Assembly: GCA_900659855.1 (NCBI GenBank)
Contig: CAACVI010000001.1
Span: 425,179 to 489,178, forward strand
Origin: Candidatus Desulfarcum epimagneticum
GTDB taxonomy: Bacteria > Desulfobacterota > Desulfobacteria > Desulfobacterales > CR-1
Direction: 5' to 3'
DNA: 64,000 bases
The notes beneath the pieces are model-generated. The model saw nothing but the letters and a program-made list of their open reading frames with translations. It was not told the origin of the DNA and made no database searches. Of this stretch, positions 55,149 through 63,454 are shown one piece after another (within the stretch, counting starts at the first letter, position 1; each line of letters begins with the position of its first letter). The position numbers and the translations under genes are program-made.

Positions 55149-56222
55149 TCAGCGCAGCATCTCCCGGGTCCATGCCTCGATCCATTCCATGCGCTTTTCC
55201 GCGATTCTTTCATAGGGGATGAATCCCGGTTGTTCAGCCATCCGGGCGTATTTTTCAAAAACTTCCGGAAGCGCGGCCCCGGGATGGGTCGGGAAGACGA
55301 ACATGCTCAGCGGAATGTTTTCCTGGAAGGTTTTTGCGAGCATAAAGTCGATGAGCGCCCCGGCTTTTTTGGGATTTCGGGCCCCTTTCAGGATTCCGGC
55401 GAATTCGATCTGGCGAAAGCAGTCCCCCGGCCCGGTCAGGGCCGCCGTGGGGGGCGGCCCCTTCTTTCCAGGGGAAAAGTGGACCTCGGCCGCCGGGCTG
55501 GTGGCGTAGCTCACCACGATGGGCCGGCTCCCTTTTGAGGCGGCGGTGAAATGGCCCCAGTAGGCGTCGTTCCAGCCGTTGGTGGCCAGGACTTTGTTTT
55601 TTTTGAGTTTTTTCCAGAAATCCAGATATCCCGACTCCCCGAAACGGCTGATGGTGGCCAAAAGAAAGGCCAGGCCCGGCGAGGACGTGGCGGGGTTTTG
55701 AACCACCACAAGGCCCTTGTATTCGGGCTTGATCAGATCGGCCATTTGGGCGGGCGGGGGGATGTTCCGGCCGGCGAGCCACCGGATGTCGTAGTTGAGG
55801 CACACGTCGCCGAAATCAATGGGCAAAAGCCGGTTTTGTTTGTCCAGCCTGAATGTCTCCGGGATTTTTTCCAGCGCCGGCGAGTGGTGGGGCTCGAACA
55901 GGCCGGCATCCAGGGCCCGGCTCAGAAAGGTGTTGTCCACCCCGAAAAAAACATCGGCCATGGGATTGTTTTTGGAAAGTATGGCCTGGTTCAGCGCCGC
56001 GCCCGCGTCCCCGGCCTTTAAAAATTTCACTTTCACATGGTTTCGCGCCTCAAAGGCGTCCATGACCTTCCGGCTGATGTTGAAACTGTCATGGGTCATG
56101 ACCACAAGGACGCCGGCGTCCCCGCCTGTCTTGTGTCCGGATCCCCAGACGCCCGCCGGAAAAACGACGGCCCCAAGGCCGGTTAAAATAAGCGCGCGCA
56201 AAAAAAGCCCTTTGAATGTCAT
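55149..56222 (-). CDS. thiB: Periplasmic substrate-binding protein, ThiB-like
   Basis: A 357-residue binding protein of the ABC importer. A signal peptide (MTFKGLFLRALILTGLGAVV...) is followed by VLVVMTHDSFNISRKVMDAFEARN, the family's characteristic opening. The middle holds FFGVDNTFLSRALDAGLF and LPIDFGDVCLNYD, as in thiamine-binding proteins. The gene lies directly behind a TPP riboswitch, which supports thiamine, or a thiamine breakdown product, as the ligand. Iron-binding relatives share the fold. Confidence 0.88.
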   Translation of the reverse strand: MTFKGLFLRALILTGLGAVVFPAGVWGSGHKTGGDAGVLVVMTHDSFNISRKVMDAFEARNHVKVKFLKAGDAGAALNQAILSKNNPMADVFFGVDNTFLSRALDAGLFEPHHSPALEKIPETFRLDKQNRLLPIDFGDVCLNYDIRWLAGRNIPPPAQMADLIKPEYKGLVVVQNPATSSPGLAFLLATISRFGESGYLDFWKKLKKNKVLATNGWNDAYWGHFTAASKGSRPIVVSYATSPAAEVHFSPGKKGPPPTAALTGPGDCFRQIEFAGILKGARNPKKAGALIDFMLAKTFQENIPLSMFVFPTHPGAALPEVFEKYARMAEQPGFIPYERIAEKRMEWIEAWTREMLR

Positions 56223-56240
56223 GTCGCCTGTCCTCCTCGC

Positions 56241-56263
56241 GTCAGGCTTTAAAAAAGCCTGAC
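56241..56263 (-). other. Hairpin between riboswitch terminator and thiB
   Basis: A perfect inverted repeat GTCAGGCTTT / AAAGCCTGAC with a 3-base loop, just 5' of the thiB GAGGAGG site on the mRNA. It could act on translation or mRNA stability. Confidence 0.5.
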
Positions 56264-56267
56264 GTCA

Positions 56268-56305
56268 AAAAAATAAAAGCCGCCCGGGCAATACACACAG
56301 GCGGC
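56268..56305 (-). terminator. Riboswitch expression-platform terminator
   Basis: Stem GCCGCC/GGGCGGC at 56279-56305 followed on the minus strand by TTTTATTTTTTT. It is directly after the TPP aptamer and ahead of thiB, so it is probably formed when TPP is bound. Confidence 0.75.
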
Positions 56306-56313
56306 CTTTTAGT

Positions 56314-56412
56314 CATGGGTTTTCCTCCGCCGGCATTGTCCGGATCAGGTTAAACGGTCGGGCCTGAGTTAAAAAGGCCCCTCTCAGCCCGGTTTTCCCG
56401 GGCTCCCGAAAT
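56314..56412 (-). promoter_or_regulatory. TPP (THI-box) riboswitch
   Basis: The minus strand carries the TPP aptamer cores: GGGAGCCCG at the 5' side, GCTGAGAGGGG, then ACCTGATCCGGACAATGCC and GGCGGAGGAAAA. These match the CUGAGA and ACCUGAUCUGGAUAAUGCC pattern of the family. A terminator follows within about 10 bases, so TPP should shut off the thiBPQ operon. Confidence 0.92.
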
Positions 56413-56525
56413 GGTGAATGATTTGAGGGATTATTTTAGGGGGTTTTCATTCGTTTGTCAATTTTCCATTCTTTTTCGCAGCGTCTCACCGGGCTTTTTC
56501 AAAAAAGGCCGCCGACTTCTTAAAC

Positions 56526-56575
56526 AAAAAAGGGACGCCCGGCAGGCGGCCATGCCCGCCGGGGCGTCCCTTTTT
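56526..56575. terminator. Bidirectional terminator hairpin
   Basis: A GC-rich stem AGGGACGCCC(C) / GGGCGTCCCT with A-run on one side and T-run on the other, 20 bases past the cytochrome stop. It serves the minus-strand cytochrome operon. Confidence 0.8.
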
Positions 56576-56595
56576 GTCTGGTGGGGCATTATAAA

Positions 56596-57009
56596 TCAGT
56601 GTTTGCCCGGCGCCAGCGGGACTCCCCGGCGCTCGTGGGCGATGTAGGCCTCCATGGCCACCATTCGGGGATCATCCAGCGCCAGGGGTTTGCCCTCCAG
56701 GGGGTGCTGCAGGCACCAGTTGATCATTTCCCGAAGGGGGATCACCTTTCCGATCTGTTTCTGGAATTTGGGGTACGTTTCCGGGTGGGTGTTGGCCGCG
56801 TTGGGGTGGCACTGGGCGCAGGCCACGCCGTTTGTCCCGAGTTTGGGGCTCACCCAGAGGTTTCGGCCTTTTTTCACCACGCTTAAGTATTCTTCCTGCC
56901 AGCGCGCCATATCTTTTTCGGTGAACTCATCCGCAAATGCGATTCCCACGGCGACCATGACCGACACAAGCGCGACGATGAGGCGTCTTGATGTGTTTGA
57001 CATTGACAT
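56596..57009 (-). CDS. Monoheme c-type cytochrome
   Basis: A 137-residue periplasmic cytochrome. A signal peptide (RRLIVALVSVMVAVGIAFA) precedes one CxxCH heme site, Cys64-Cys67-His68 in VACAQCHPN. A methionine in DDPRMVAMEAY is a likely second axial ligand. It follows the phosphoesterase by 13 bases in an operon with the diheme peroxidase, for which it could be the electron donor; that role is inference. An AAAGGAGG site precedes the ATG at 57009. I cannot place it in a named cytochrome family. Confidence 0.83.
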   Translation of the reverse strand: MSMSNTSRRLIVALVSVMVAVGIAFADEFTEKDMARWQEEYLSVVKKGRNLWVSPKLGTNGVACAQCHPNAANTHPETYPKFQKQIGKVIPLREMINWCLQHPLEGKPLALDDPRMVAMEAYIAHERRGVPLAPGKH

Positions 57010-57022
57010 GTGCTTCCTCCTT

Positions 57023-58099
57023 TTAATAATGCGTTTGCGGGGCGATTCGTCTGCCGGGAGACTGGTGGGACACATCCTCCGGACGGCCGGTCGCGGCGTT
57101 GTAGGCCACCGTGCGCTCGGCGTTGTTGTAGAGGTTGTAGGTCATGTCCACGCGCCCTGTTTTGAGGTTGACAAACTGCCAGCCGGTGGCGTCGCGCTCA
57201 AAGAACGGGTCGGCCCGGTTCATGGGAACCGTGAGTTTGGGCAGATGCGTTTCGGCCTGGGAATAGCTCTGGGGATAGGGCCACGGCCAGGCGGTGGCCA
57301 TCACCGCGTGAAAGCTGATGTTGCCGATCTGGTTGTACTGAATCTGATGCACGTGGCCGTAAACCACCGTCACGTCGTCAAAGGGCCTTAAAAGGGCCTG
57401 AACCTCCTCCGCGTCTTCGGTCCAGAAATTCCATCCCTTGTAAATTTTCTGGATGGGGGAATGAGAAAACACCACCACCGGCGTGTTTTTCGGGAGCCCG
57501 GCGAGGTCTTTTTTGAGCCATTTTCGCTGCTTTTCCCCCACCATGAACGGCGATCCGTTGGGATTGTCCAGACCGGCCATTTCATCCATGCGGCGCTTCG
57601 CTGTGGGCCACCGGTCATAGGTCCACTCGTCGTGGGTCAGGATGCTGTTCAACGTGACAAAATGAACCCCCTTGTGGTTCCAGCTGTAATAATGGGGGCC
57701 GAAAAGCTCGGACCAGTATTCGCCCAGATCCAGGTAATAATCATGCTCCCCCATGACACAGTAATATTTGTAGTTGAGTTTGGCCAGCATCTCGGCGCCG
57801 TGATCCAGCTCCGGCTTTGTCCCGAGCTGGGCCAGGTCGCCCCCGAACACCACAAAATCGGGTCTGGGGCGAAGCATGTTGGTCTCGGCCACGGAGCGGA
57901 TCAGTCCCCGGTCCCAGTTTCGAACGAATTGGGAGCCCTTGATGTGCTGGATATGGGAGTCGGAAATATAGGCGAACGTGAAATTTTGAGACGAATCCGC
58001 GAAGGCGACTTCCACAAGACTCATGGGCAGGCCGGCCGCCACCGCGGCGGCGCCCATTCCTTTGAGAAAACCCCGGCGGGTGATGGGTCTGGTTTTCAT
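57023..58099 (-). CDS. Tat-exported calcineurin-like metallophosphoesterase
   Basis: A 358-residue periplasmic hydrolase. The N-terminus has a twin-arginine signal TRRGFLKGMGAAAVA. The two-metal site is visible: SDSHI, GGDLAQLG, MGEHDYY, FSHSP and GHVHQIQ, where the GNH of many relatives is GEH. It lies between the peroxidase (17 bases up) and the monoheme cytochrome (13 bases down). Members hydrolyse phosphodiesters or monoesters; why one is encoded with a cytochrome peroxidase is not known to me. The Tat machinery is in this window at 32-33 kb. Confidence 0.87.
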   Translation of the reverse strand: MKTRPITRRGFLKGMGAAAVAAGLPMSLVEVAFADSSQNFTFAYISDSHIQHIKGSQFVRNWDRGLIRSVAETNMLRPRPDFVVFGGDLAQLGTKPELDHGAEMLAKLNYKYYCVMGEHDYYLDLGEYWSELFGPHYYSWNHKGVHFVTLNSILTHDEWTYDRWPTAKRRMDEMAGLDNPNGSPFMVGEKQRKWLKKDLAGLPKNTPVVVFSHSPIQKIYKGWNFWTEDAEEVQALLRPFDDVTVVYGHVHQIQYNQIGNISFHAVMATAWPWPYPQSYSQAETHLPKLTVPMNRADPFFERDATGWQFVNLKTGRVDMTYNLYNNAERTVAYNAATGRPEDVSHQSPGRRIAPQTHY

Positions 58100-58116
58100 G
58101 ATTGTCTCCTTTTCTT

Positions 58117-59244
58117 TTATTTTTGGGCGAATTCAGGGCTGGTCAGGGCTTTCATGAAAGCCGTCAGGTCGCTGATCTGGCGCTCCGTCAGGTTGAGGGG
58201 ACGGATGCCGCCGCTCAGAAAGTCATTGACCCGGTCGCCTTTTTCCGTCACGCCTCCGTGGTTGTAGTGCTTGACCACCTCCCGCAGCTCCGTGATGCTG
58301 CCGTCATGCATGTAAGGCCCCGTGACCTCGATATTGCGCAGTGTGGGGGTTTTAAAGGCGCCCAGATCGTCAAATTTCCGGGTCACCGCAAAGCGCCCCA
58401 GCTCAGAGGTCCGCATGTCGGTCAAAACTCTCACATCCACCTCGGAGCCTGTGAGATCGGCCTTGATGAACTCATCCGCCAGCGCGGGCACATCCTCCTG
58501 AATATCGTTGATGCCCACGCCCACATTGTGAAAGCGGTTGTCCGTGAAAATCGCCTGGGTCTCTTCGATGACATGGCACGAGACGCAGCGCCCCTGGTTG
58601 ACGAACAGCTCAAATCCCCTTTTCTGCCTGGGAGTCAGCGCGTCTTCTTCTCCGCCGTAGCGCCAGCGGTCGAAGGGGGAATTTCCCGAAATTCGGGTCC
58701 GCTCAAAGGCGGCGATGGCCTGGGTCACCTCTTTCATGGTGATGGAGGCCGGGCCTTTGCCGAACACCTTTCGGAACTCGTTCCGATATTCCGGGTCCGC
58801 CCGGACGATGTTCAGGATGGGCTCGTGGGTTTTCAGCCCCATCTCAACGGGGTTGGTGAAGGGATGCAGGGCCTGATCCTCCAGGTCCGGGGACCGGCCG
58901 TCCCAGAAGAGTTTTTCGAAATAGGCGGAATTGACGACCGTGGGCGCGTTTCGGGTTCCGGTCAGCTTTTCGATGCCCTCCGACACCCTCAAGGGGCTGT
59001 CCGTGAAGGCTTTGGCTGCGTCGTGGCAGGTGGCGCAGCTGACCTCCCCGGTTGAGCTGAACCGTTTGTCGTGAAAGAGTTTTTCCCCCAGAATGATTTT
59101 TTCCGGGGTCTGCGGATTGTCCGCGGGATACTCCACGCCGGGAAGACCCAGCGGAGGCGCGGGCTCCGCCGAATCAGCGGGCATGGCGCCGATGAGGCAT
59201 ATCCATGCCGCGAAGAGAATGAGCCGGAAGTGACGATTTTTCAT
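58117..59244 (-). CDS. Diheme cytochrome c peroxidase (CcpA/MauG family)
   Basis: Reduces hydrogen peroxide in the periplasm with electrons from a cytochrome. The 375-residue protein has a signal peptide and two heme sites: Cys70-Cys73-His74 (CATCH) and Cys220-Cys223-His224 (CVSCH). Further family signs are GTRNAPTVVNSAYFEKLFWDGR as the region around 97-118, NPVEMG, and the C-terminal FKTPTLRNIEVTGPYMHDG. The first gene of a three-gene operon. MauG-type enzymes that modify proteins share this layout, so peroxidase is the best but not the only reading. Confidence 0.9.
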   Translation of the reverse strand: MKNRHFRLILFAAWICLIGAMPADSAEPAPPLGLPGVEYPADNPQTPEKIILGEKLFHDKRFSSTGEVSCATCHDAAKAFTDSPLRVSEGIEKLTGTRNAPTVVNSAYFEKLFWDGRSPDLEDQALHPFTNPVEMGLKTHEPILNIVRADPEYRNEFRKVFGKGPASITMKEVTQAIAAFERTRISGNSPFDRWRYGGEEDALTPRQKRGFELFVNQGRCVSCHVIEETQAIFTDNRFHNVGVGINDIQEDVPALADEFIKADLTGSEVDVRVLTDMRTSELGRFAVTRKFDDLGAFKTPTLRNIEVTGPYMHDGSITELREVVKHYNHGGVTEKGDRVNDFLSGGIRPLNLTERQISDLTAFMKALTSPEFAQK

Positions 59245-59278
59245 AAAACCTCCTTTCCTTGTTTGAATGAATGACTAT

Positions 59279-59315
59279 GGGTTCGCTCAAAAATCAGTTA
59301 TTTTTGAGCGAACCC
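59279..59315 (+). repeat. Family B repeat, minimal palindrome
   Basis: GGGTTCGCTCAAAAAT and its exact inverse complement separated by 5 bases. It equals the two ends of the full element at 52.3 kb joined with the inside lost. It lies upstream of the peroxidase gene. Confidence 0.8.
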
Positions 59316-59505
59316 TATGGTCTGCCAGTCAGGATGGCTGGTCGGTGGTCTCATGAGCGGGTCCGCCCCCGCGTTCGCCCTCTTTTTTTCTTCACAGGCC
59401 GGGGACGGTCTGATCAAAAATAATGAAATGAATCATAGTCCAAAAAAAAAATCAAAGCAAGAAAGTTTTGAGGCGCCGGCGCGTCAAGACCCGGGGAGCG
59501 AGGGC

Positions 59506-61647
59506 TCACCCCCGCATCCAGGAATGGTAGCGCGCCACCCATTTTAACAGTTTTTCCGGTTTATGGGCTTTTTTCCACTCTCCGGCCGCGTATTTGTTGG
59601 CCTCGGCCATGGTGGGGTAAATATGGATGGCCCCCATGATTTTGTTCAGCCCCAGCCCGTGGGTCATGGCCAGGATGTATTCGGAAATCATGTCGCCGGC
59701 ATGGGCCCCCACGATGGTGACGCCCAGAATTTTGTCCGAGCCCGGCGCCGTGAGGACCTTGACGAATCCGCGATCCTCGGAATCCGCGATGGCCCGGTCC
59801 AGATCGTCGATCCGGTAAACGGTTTTTTCACAGGCGATGTCTTTCTCGGCGGCCTCCAGCTCATTCAATCCCACCCGGGCGACCTCCGGATCGGTGTAGG
59901 AGCACCAGGGGATGGCGCTGTAATTGACTTTAAAGGTTTTGAATTTTCCGAACAGGGCGTTGACCGCCGCGTGCCACGCCTGGTGGGCGGCGATGTGCGT
60001 GAACTGGTACGGCCCGGCCACATCTCCGGCGCAGTAGATGTTGGGAAAATTCGTCTGGAGCAGCTCATTGGTCCGGGGGGTCCGGCGCTTTGAAATCTCA
60101 ACGCCGATGTCCTCAAGGCCGAATCCCGTCACATTGGGCGCGCGCCCCACGGCCACGAGTATCTCATCAAAGGGCGCCCGAACCTCCCGGCCCTCATGCT
60201 CGCAGACCAGAATCTTTTCGTCCCCCTCGATCCGGACCTCTTTGGCCTGATGCCCGACCAGGACCCGGACGCCTTCGGATATGAACGCGTCTTTCACCAG
60301 CTCCGAAACCTCAGGGTCTTCGCGGCCCATGATTCGTGGCGCCATTTCCACCTGGGTCACTTCTGATCCCAGTCGGGCGAAGGCCTGGGCCAGCTCGCAC
60401 CCGATGGGACCGCCGCCCAGAACCGTCAGGCGTTTCGGGAGCTTTCGAAGCTCCCAGACATTGTCCGAGGTCAGGCAGGAGACCGAGTCCAGGCCCGGGA
60501 TGGGCGGGACAAAGGGACGGGCGCCGGTGGCCACGATGATGTTCCGGGCGGTCAGGGTCCGGCTCCCGACCTCCACTTCAAAGGGGGACACGATCCGGGC
60601 ATGGCCGCTGACGCATTCCACTCCCAGGGAGGAGTAGCGCTCCACGGAATCGTGGGGCGCCACCTTGTCGATGACCCGGCCCACCCTTTCCATCACCTTC
60701 GCAAAGTCAAACTCCACCTCGCTTTTGTCAAACCCGAAGTCTTCGGCCCGTTTGGCGTATGACAGCATTTTGGCGGAGCGGATGAGCGCCTTGCTGGGCA
60801 CGCAGCCGGTGTTTAAGCAGTCGCCGCCCATTTTATGGGCTTCGATCAGGACCACTTTGGCTTTCACCATGGCGGCCACGTAAGACGAGACCAGGCCGGC
60901 CGAGCCCGCGCCGATCACCGCCAGATTGTAGTCAAACTTTTTGGGTTTTGAAAAAGGCTTGTACACCCGCCGGGCTTTGACAATCGAGATGATTTTTTTG
61001 GCGATCAAAGGAAATATCCCCAGAAGGACGAATGAAAAAAGTAGCTCCGGCGACACGATCCCCTTTAACGATTCCAGTCTGCCGATCTGGGTCCCGGCGT
61101 TGACATACACAAAGGCGCCCGGGAGCATGCCGATCTGGCTCACCAGGTAGAAAGAAAGGGTTTTGATGGGCGTGAGCCCCATGGCCAGGTTGATGATGAA
61201 AAAGGGAAAAATCGGAACCAGCCTTAAGGTGAACAGGTAAAACGCCCCGTCTTTTTCAACGCCCTGGTTGATGGCTTTGAGCCTGTCCCCGGATTTTTTC
61301 TGGACATATTCCCGCAAAAGAAAACGGGAGACCAGAAACGCCAGGGTCGCGCCGATGGAGCTGGCGAATGACGCCGCCAAAAGGCCCGTCCACACCCCGA
61401 AAAGGGCGCCCCCGGCAAGGGTCATCACGGCCGCGCCGGGAAGGGAGAGCGCGGCCATAGTGATGTAGGCGCCCACATAGACGGCCAGGGTGAAAAACCG
61501 GTTGACGGCGTAAAAATCCTGAAACGCCTTCTGGGTCTCCTTGAAATAGTCCAGGGTGAAATAGCGCTGGGCGCCTGAGGCGAAAAAAACAGTCACCAGG
61601 ACCACAATCAAAAGAAAAATGATGATTTTGGCTTTTTTGCTTTTCAT
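59506..61647 (-). CDS. TVP38/DedA-like membrane domain fused to a disulfide oxidoreductase-type flavoprotein
   Basis: A 713-residue fusion. Residues 1-225 are a VTT/TVP38-type membrane domain with several spans (PGAAVMTLAGGALFG, VPIFPFFIINLAMGL). Residues about 240-713 are a pyridine nucleotide-disulfide oxidoreductase like mercuric reductase or lipoamide dehydrogenase: FAD loop VIGAGSAGLVSSYVAA, redox pair in GGDCLNTGCVPSKAL, NAD loop VLGGGPIGCELAQAF, and the C-terminal HIYPTMAEANKY acid-base site. There is no N-terminal metal-binding domain or vicinal C-terminal cysteine pair, so mercury is unlikely. A membrane-bound thiol or quinone reductase is a guess. Confidence 0.88.
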   Translation of the reverse strand: MKSKKAKIIIFLLIVVLVTVFFASGAQRYFTLDYFKETQKAFQDFYAVNRFFTLAVYVGAYITMAALSLPGAAVMTLAGGALFGVWTGLLAASFASSIGATLAFLVSRFLLREYVQKKSGDRLKAINQGVEKDGAFYLFTLRLVPIFPFFIINLAMGLTPIKTLSFYLVSQIGMLPGAFVYVNAGTQIGRLESLKGIVSPELLFSFVLLGIFPLIAKKIISIVKARRVYKPFSKPKKFDYNLAVIGAGSAGLVSSYVAAMVKAKVVLIEAHKMGGDCLNTGCVPSKALIRSAKMLSYAKRAEDFGFDKSEVEFDFAKVMERVGRVIDKVAPHDSVERYSSLGVECVSGHARIVSPFEVEVGSRTLTARNIIVATGARPFVPPIPGLDSVSCLTSDNVWELRKLPKRLTVLGGGPIGCELAQAFARLGSEVTQVEMAPRIMGREDPEVSELVKDAFISEGVRVLVGHQAKEVRIEGDEKILVCEHEGREVRAPFDEILVAVGRAPNVTGFGLEDIGVEISKRRTPRTNELLQTNFPNIYCAGDVAGPYQFTHIAAHQAWHAAVNALFGKFKTFKVNYSAIPWCSYTDPEVARVGLNELEAAEKDIACEKTVYRIDDLDRAIADSEDRGFVKVLTAPGSDKILGVTIVGAHAGDMISEYILAMTHGLGLNKIMGAIHIYPTMAEANKYAAGEWKKAHKPEKLLKWVARYHSWMRG

Positions 61648-61772
61648 GGAGGACTCCTTTTTTTTGATATTTCCAGCCCGGGACCCTGGCGTGAGAAACG
61701 AGCGGCGCGGGGCGCCGGGATATATTTTTGGGAGGCGGCGTTGGGTTTCGTTTTTTGATTCAGCCTGCCCGG

Positions 61773-62429
61773 CTAATCCAGCCGGCGCTCATTCCATGAA
61801 GCCCTTTGGGCTTCAAAAATCAGAAGACGATCTGAGGTTCGGACCATCGCTTTTCCGGACGCGGTTTTGATGGACCCGATGGTTTCCCGAAGCCCGAGCC
61901 GGATTTTAGAAAAAGACGAATTTCCGGTGGCCAGCGCCAGCGCCCGGCTGGATGTGACCGCCACGGCGATGTGTGTGTCGGCTTTGGCCGCGATCCGCTC
62001 ATCGTGAAGCGGAATCGGGGTTTCAACAAATCGGCTGGAGGCGGCGTCAAAGGCCGCCACGCGGTTTCGGGTGGACAACAAAGCGATGTCGGAAGACAGG
62101 GACGCCGACGCCTCTTTTGATTCCTCGAGTTTCAAAGGCAGGGACCGCCAGCCGTTGGATGAAGGGGATATGGTCAGAAAACGCGACGGGGTCAGCGCCG
62201 CGCCCAGATCGCCCTTTGAGCCGCTCCACAGAACCTTCTCGTCTGTTTGAAGATCAATAGAAACGGTTTTTTTCCCCTGGATGATGGCGATGATTTCGCT
62301 TTTCGATTCCACGATGTCAATCAAGTCTTCCATGTCTTCGCCGGCGTGTGAGGACAGGGCGAATCGCAGCGCGGCCAGGCAGATCAGAATGACCGGGATT
62401 TTTCGGCTTTTCGAAATGGCGGGTCGCAT
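61773..62429 (-). CDS. Exported hypothetical protein
   Basis: A 218-residue protein with a signal peptide (KIPVILICLAALRFALSSHA) and a mature part of repeated short beta-like segments, such as VSIDLQTDEKVLWSG, ALLSTRNRVAAFDAAS and AVTSSRALALATG. This resembles blades of a small propeller, but no motif allows a family. No partner is evident. Codon use is like the rest of the window. Confidence 0.6.
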   Translation of the reverse strand: MRPAISKSRKIPVILICLAALRFALSSHAGEDMEDLIDIVESKSEIIAIIQGKKTVSIDLQTDEKVLWSGSKGDLGAALTPSRFLTISPSSNGWRSLPLKLEESKEASASLSSDIALLSTRNRVAAFDAASSRFVETPIPLHDERIAAKADTHIAVAVTSSRALALATGNSSFSKIRLGLRETIGSIKTASGKAMVRTSDRLLIFEAQRASWNERRLD

Positions 62430-62452
62430 CTTTACGCTCCGGAATTATTCGT

Positions 62453-62869
62453 TTATGTTATTTGGGGGCTGATTAACTGGACTGTCGGGAAATATGCGCG
62501 GTATCTTGAAAGATCACGTGTTATTAAAGGCAGTTGAAAGATAGCGGCTTGCGCGCCGATATAAAAGTCGGGCAATGGAGATCGTTTCGCGCCTTTATTT
62601 TTTCGATACCTCAAAAAAGCTTTTCCGGCTAAAAACAATGCTTCTTTTGGAATTTGAAGCATCTGGAAGCCCGCTTGTTTTAAAGCGGACTCCAGCTCTT
62701 CAATTCTCTTAAAATCGACGGACACTTCAGAATATACAATTGGATTGATAAACAATTCTCCGACCGAGCTGAACTCCACCAGTCTGGATTCCGACCATTC
62801 GGCCCAGTTTGGATCATCCAGGAAAACGTCCAGGATAATGTTGGAATCAACCAGAACGCCTTTCATCAA
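62453..62869 (-). CDS. vapC: PIN-domain ribonuclease toxin (VapC-like)
   Basis: A 138-residue toxin of the PIN fold, usually a tRNA- or rRNA-cutting nuclease. The first catalytic aspartate is in VLVDSNIILD (Asp8), a glutamate follows in IVYSEVSVDF, and another aspartate lies in SPLPDFYIGAQA. It overlaps the AbrB-type antitoxin by 4 bases (ATGA). Antitoxin-first order is as usual. Base composition is lower in G/C than the core genes around it, fitting a mobile accessory pair. Confidence 0.87.
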   Translation of the reverse strand: MMKGVLVDSNIILDVFLDDPNWAEWSESRLVEFSSVGELFINPIVYSEVSVDFKRIEELESALKQAGFQMLQIPKEALFLAGKAFLRYRKNKGAKRSPLPDFYIGAQAAIFQLPLITRDLSRYRAYFPTVQLISPQIT

Positions 62870-63090
62870 TCTTTCCTCGTCAAAGCCATTATCTCATCAG
62901 TAGTCATTTTGACAGTCGCGACGCCCCTCAATTTTCTGAATGTGCTGTTTCGGCTTCCCGCTTCTTCCTTTTTCACAATATAGACACGATTTTTTTCCTC
63001 AACAAATTCGACTTCTGCAGCGGGAAGGATTCCCAGTTTTTTGCGAATATGATGGGGGATGGTGACTTGTCCTTTTGTTGTGACACGCAT
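62866..63090 (-). CDS. vapB: AbrB/SpoVT-type antitoxin
   Basis: A 74-residue DNA-binding antitoxin. The N-terminal swapped-hairpin motif is seen as MRVTTKGQVTIPHHIRKKLG and the rest should bind the PIN toxin. A GGAGG site precedes the ATG. A perfect 7-bp inverted repeat sits 35 bases upstream and is the likely operator for self-repression. Confidence 0.88.
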   Translation of the reverse strand: MRVTTKGQVTIPHHIRKKLGILPAAEVEFVEEKNRVYIVKKEEAGSRNSTFRKLRGVATVKMTTDEIMALTRKD

Positions 63091-63124
63091 GGAGAGCCTC
63101 CGGTATGTTAAACATTAAAATTTC

Positions 63125-63145
63125 ATCCGGACCACAAATCCGGAT
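63125..63145. promoter_or_regulatory. Candidate operator of the AbrB/PIN pair
   Basis: ATCCGGA and TCCGGAT separated by 7 bases, a perfect inverted repeat ending 35 bases before the antitoxin start. Function inferred from position. Confidence 0.45.
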
Positions 63146-63330
63146 ATCATCAAAAACAGGGTATTGTTTTCAATCCTGCCGAAATTGGATATTCGGCAAG
63201 TAGCGCCTTTTTTTTAGACATGGCCGGACTCCCCTGTCGGGTTTGATTAAGCGGATCGGGTCACGCGCGACGGATGTGAAGCCATAACATATCGCAAAAG
63301 AAACAAGGACGCAAGGGGCGTTTAATTTTA

Positions 63331-63359
63331 TTGACATCATTGGCAAATGTTTATATTTT
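63331..63359 (+). promoter_or_regulatory. Candidate promoter of the MNT-HEPN pair
   Basis: TTGACA (63331-63336) and TATTTT (63354-63359) with a 17-base spacer, about 95 bases before the MNT start. Confidence 0.55.
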
Positions 63360-63454
63360 TTAAAATCGACATGTTGAGCTTGGCTTTGTTCAAAATTTAA
63401 AATTTTAACGCATGGCGCGCATGGGGTAAAAACCATAAAGAAGGATCGGGGAAA

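Larger units (their letters stand above)
63091..63454. other. 364-base intergenic region between two toxin-antitoxin pairs
   Basis: AT-rich and without a believable gene. It holds the inverted repeat before vapB and a promoter before the MNT gene. The 88-codon minus frame here has no protein-like features. Confidence 0.5.

Noticed and set aside
59506-61647. Mercuric reductase
   Set aside because: The N-terminal metal-binding domain and the C-terminal cysteine pair needed for mercury are absent.
63170-63436. An 88-codon minus-strand gene between the toxin-antitoxin pairs
   Set aside because: It runs through an AT-rich promoter region and has no recognisable features.
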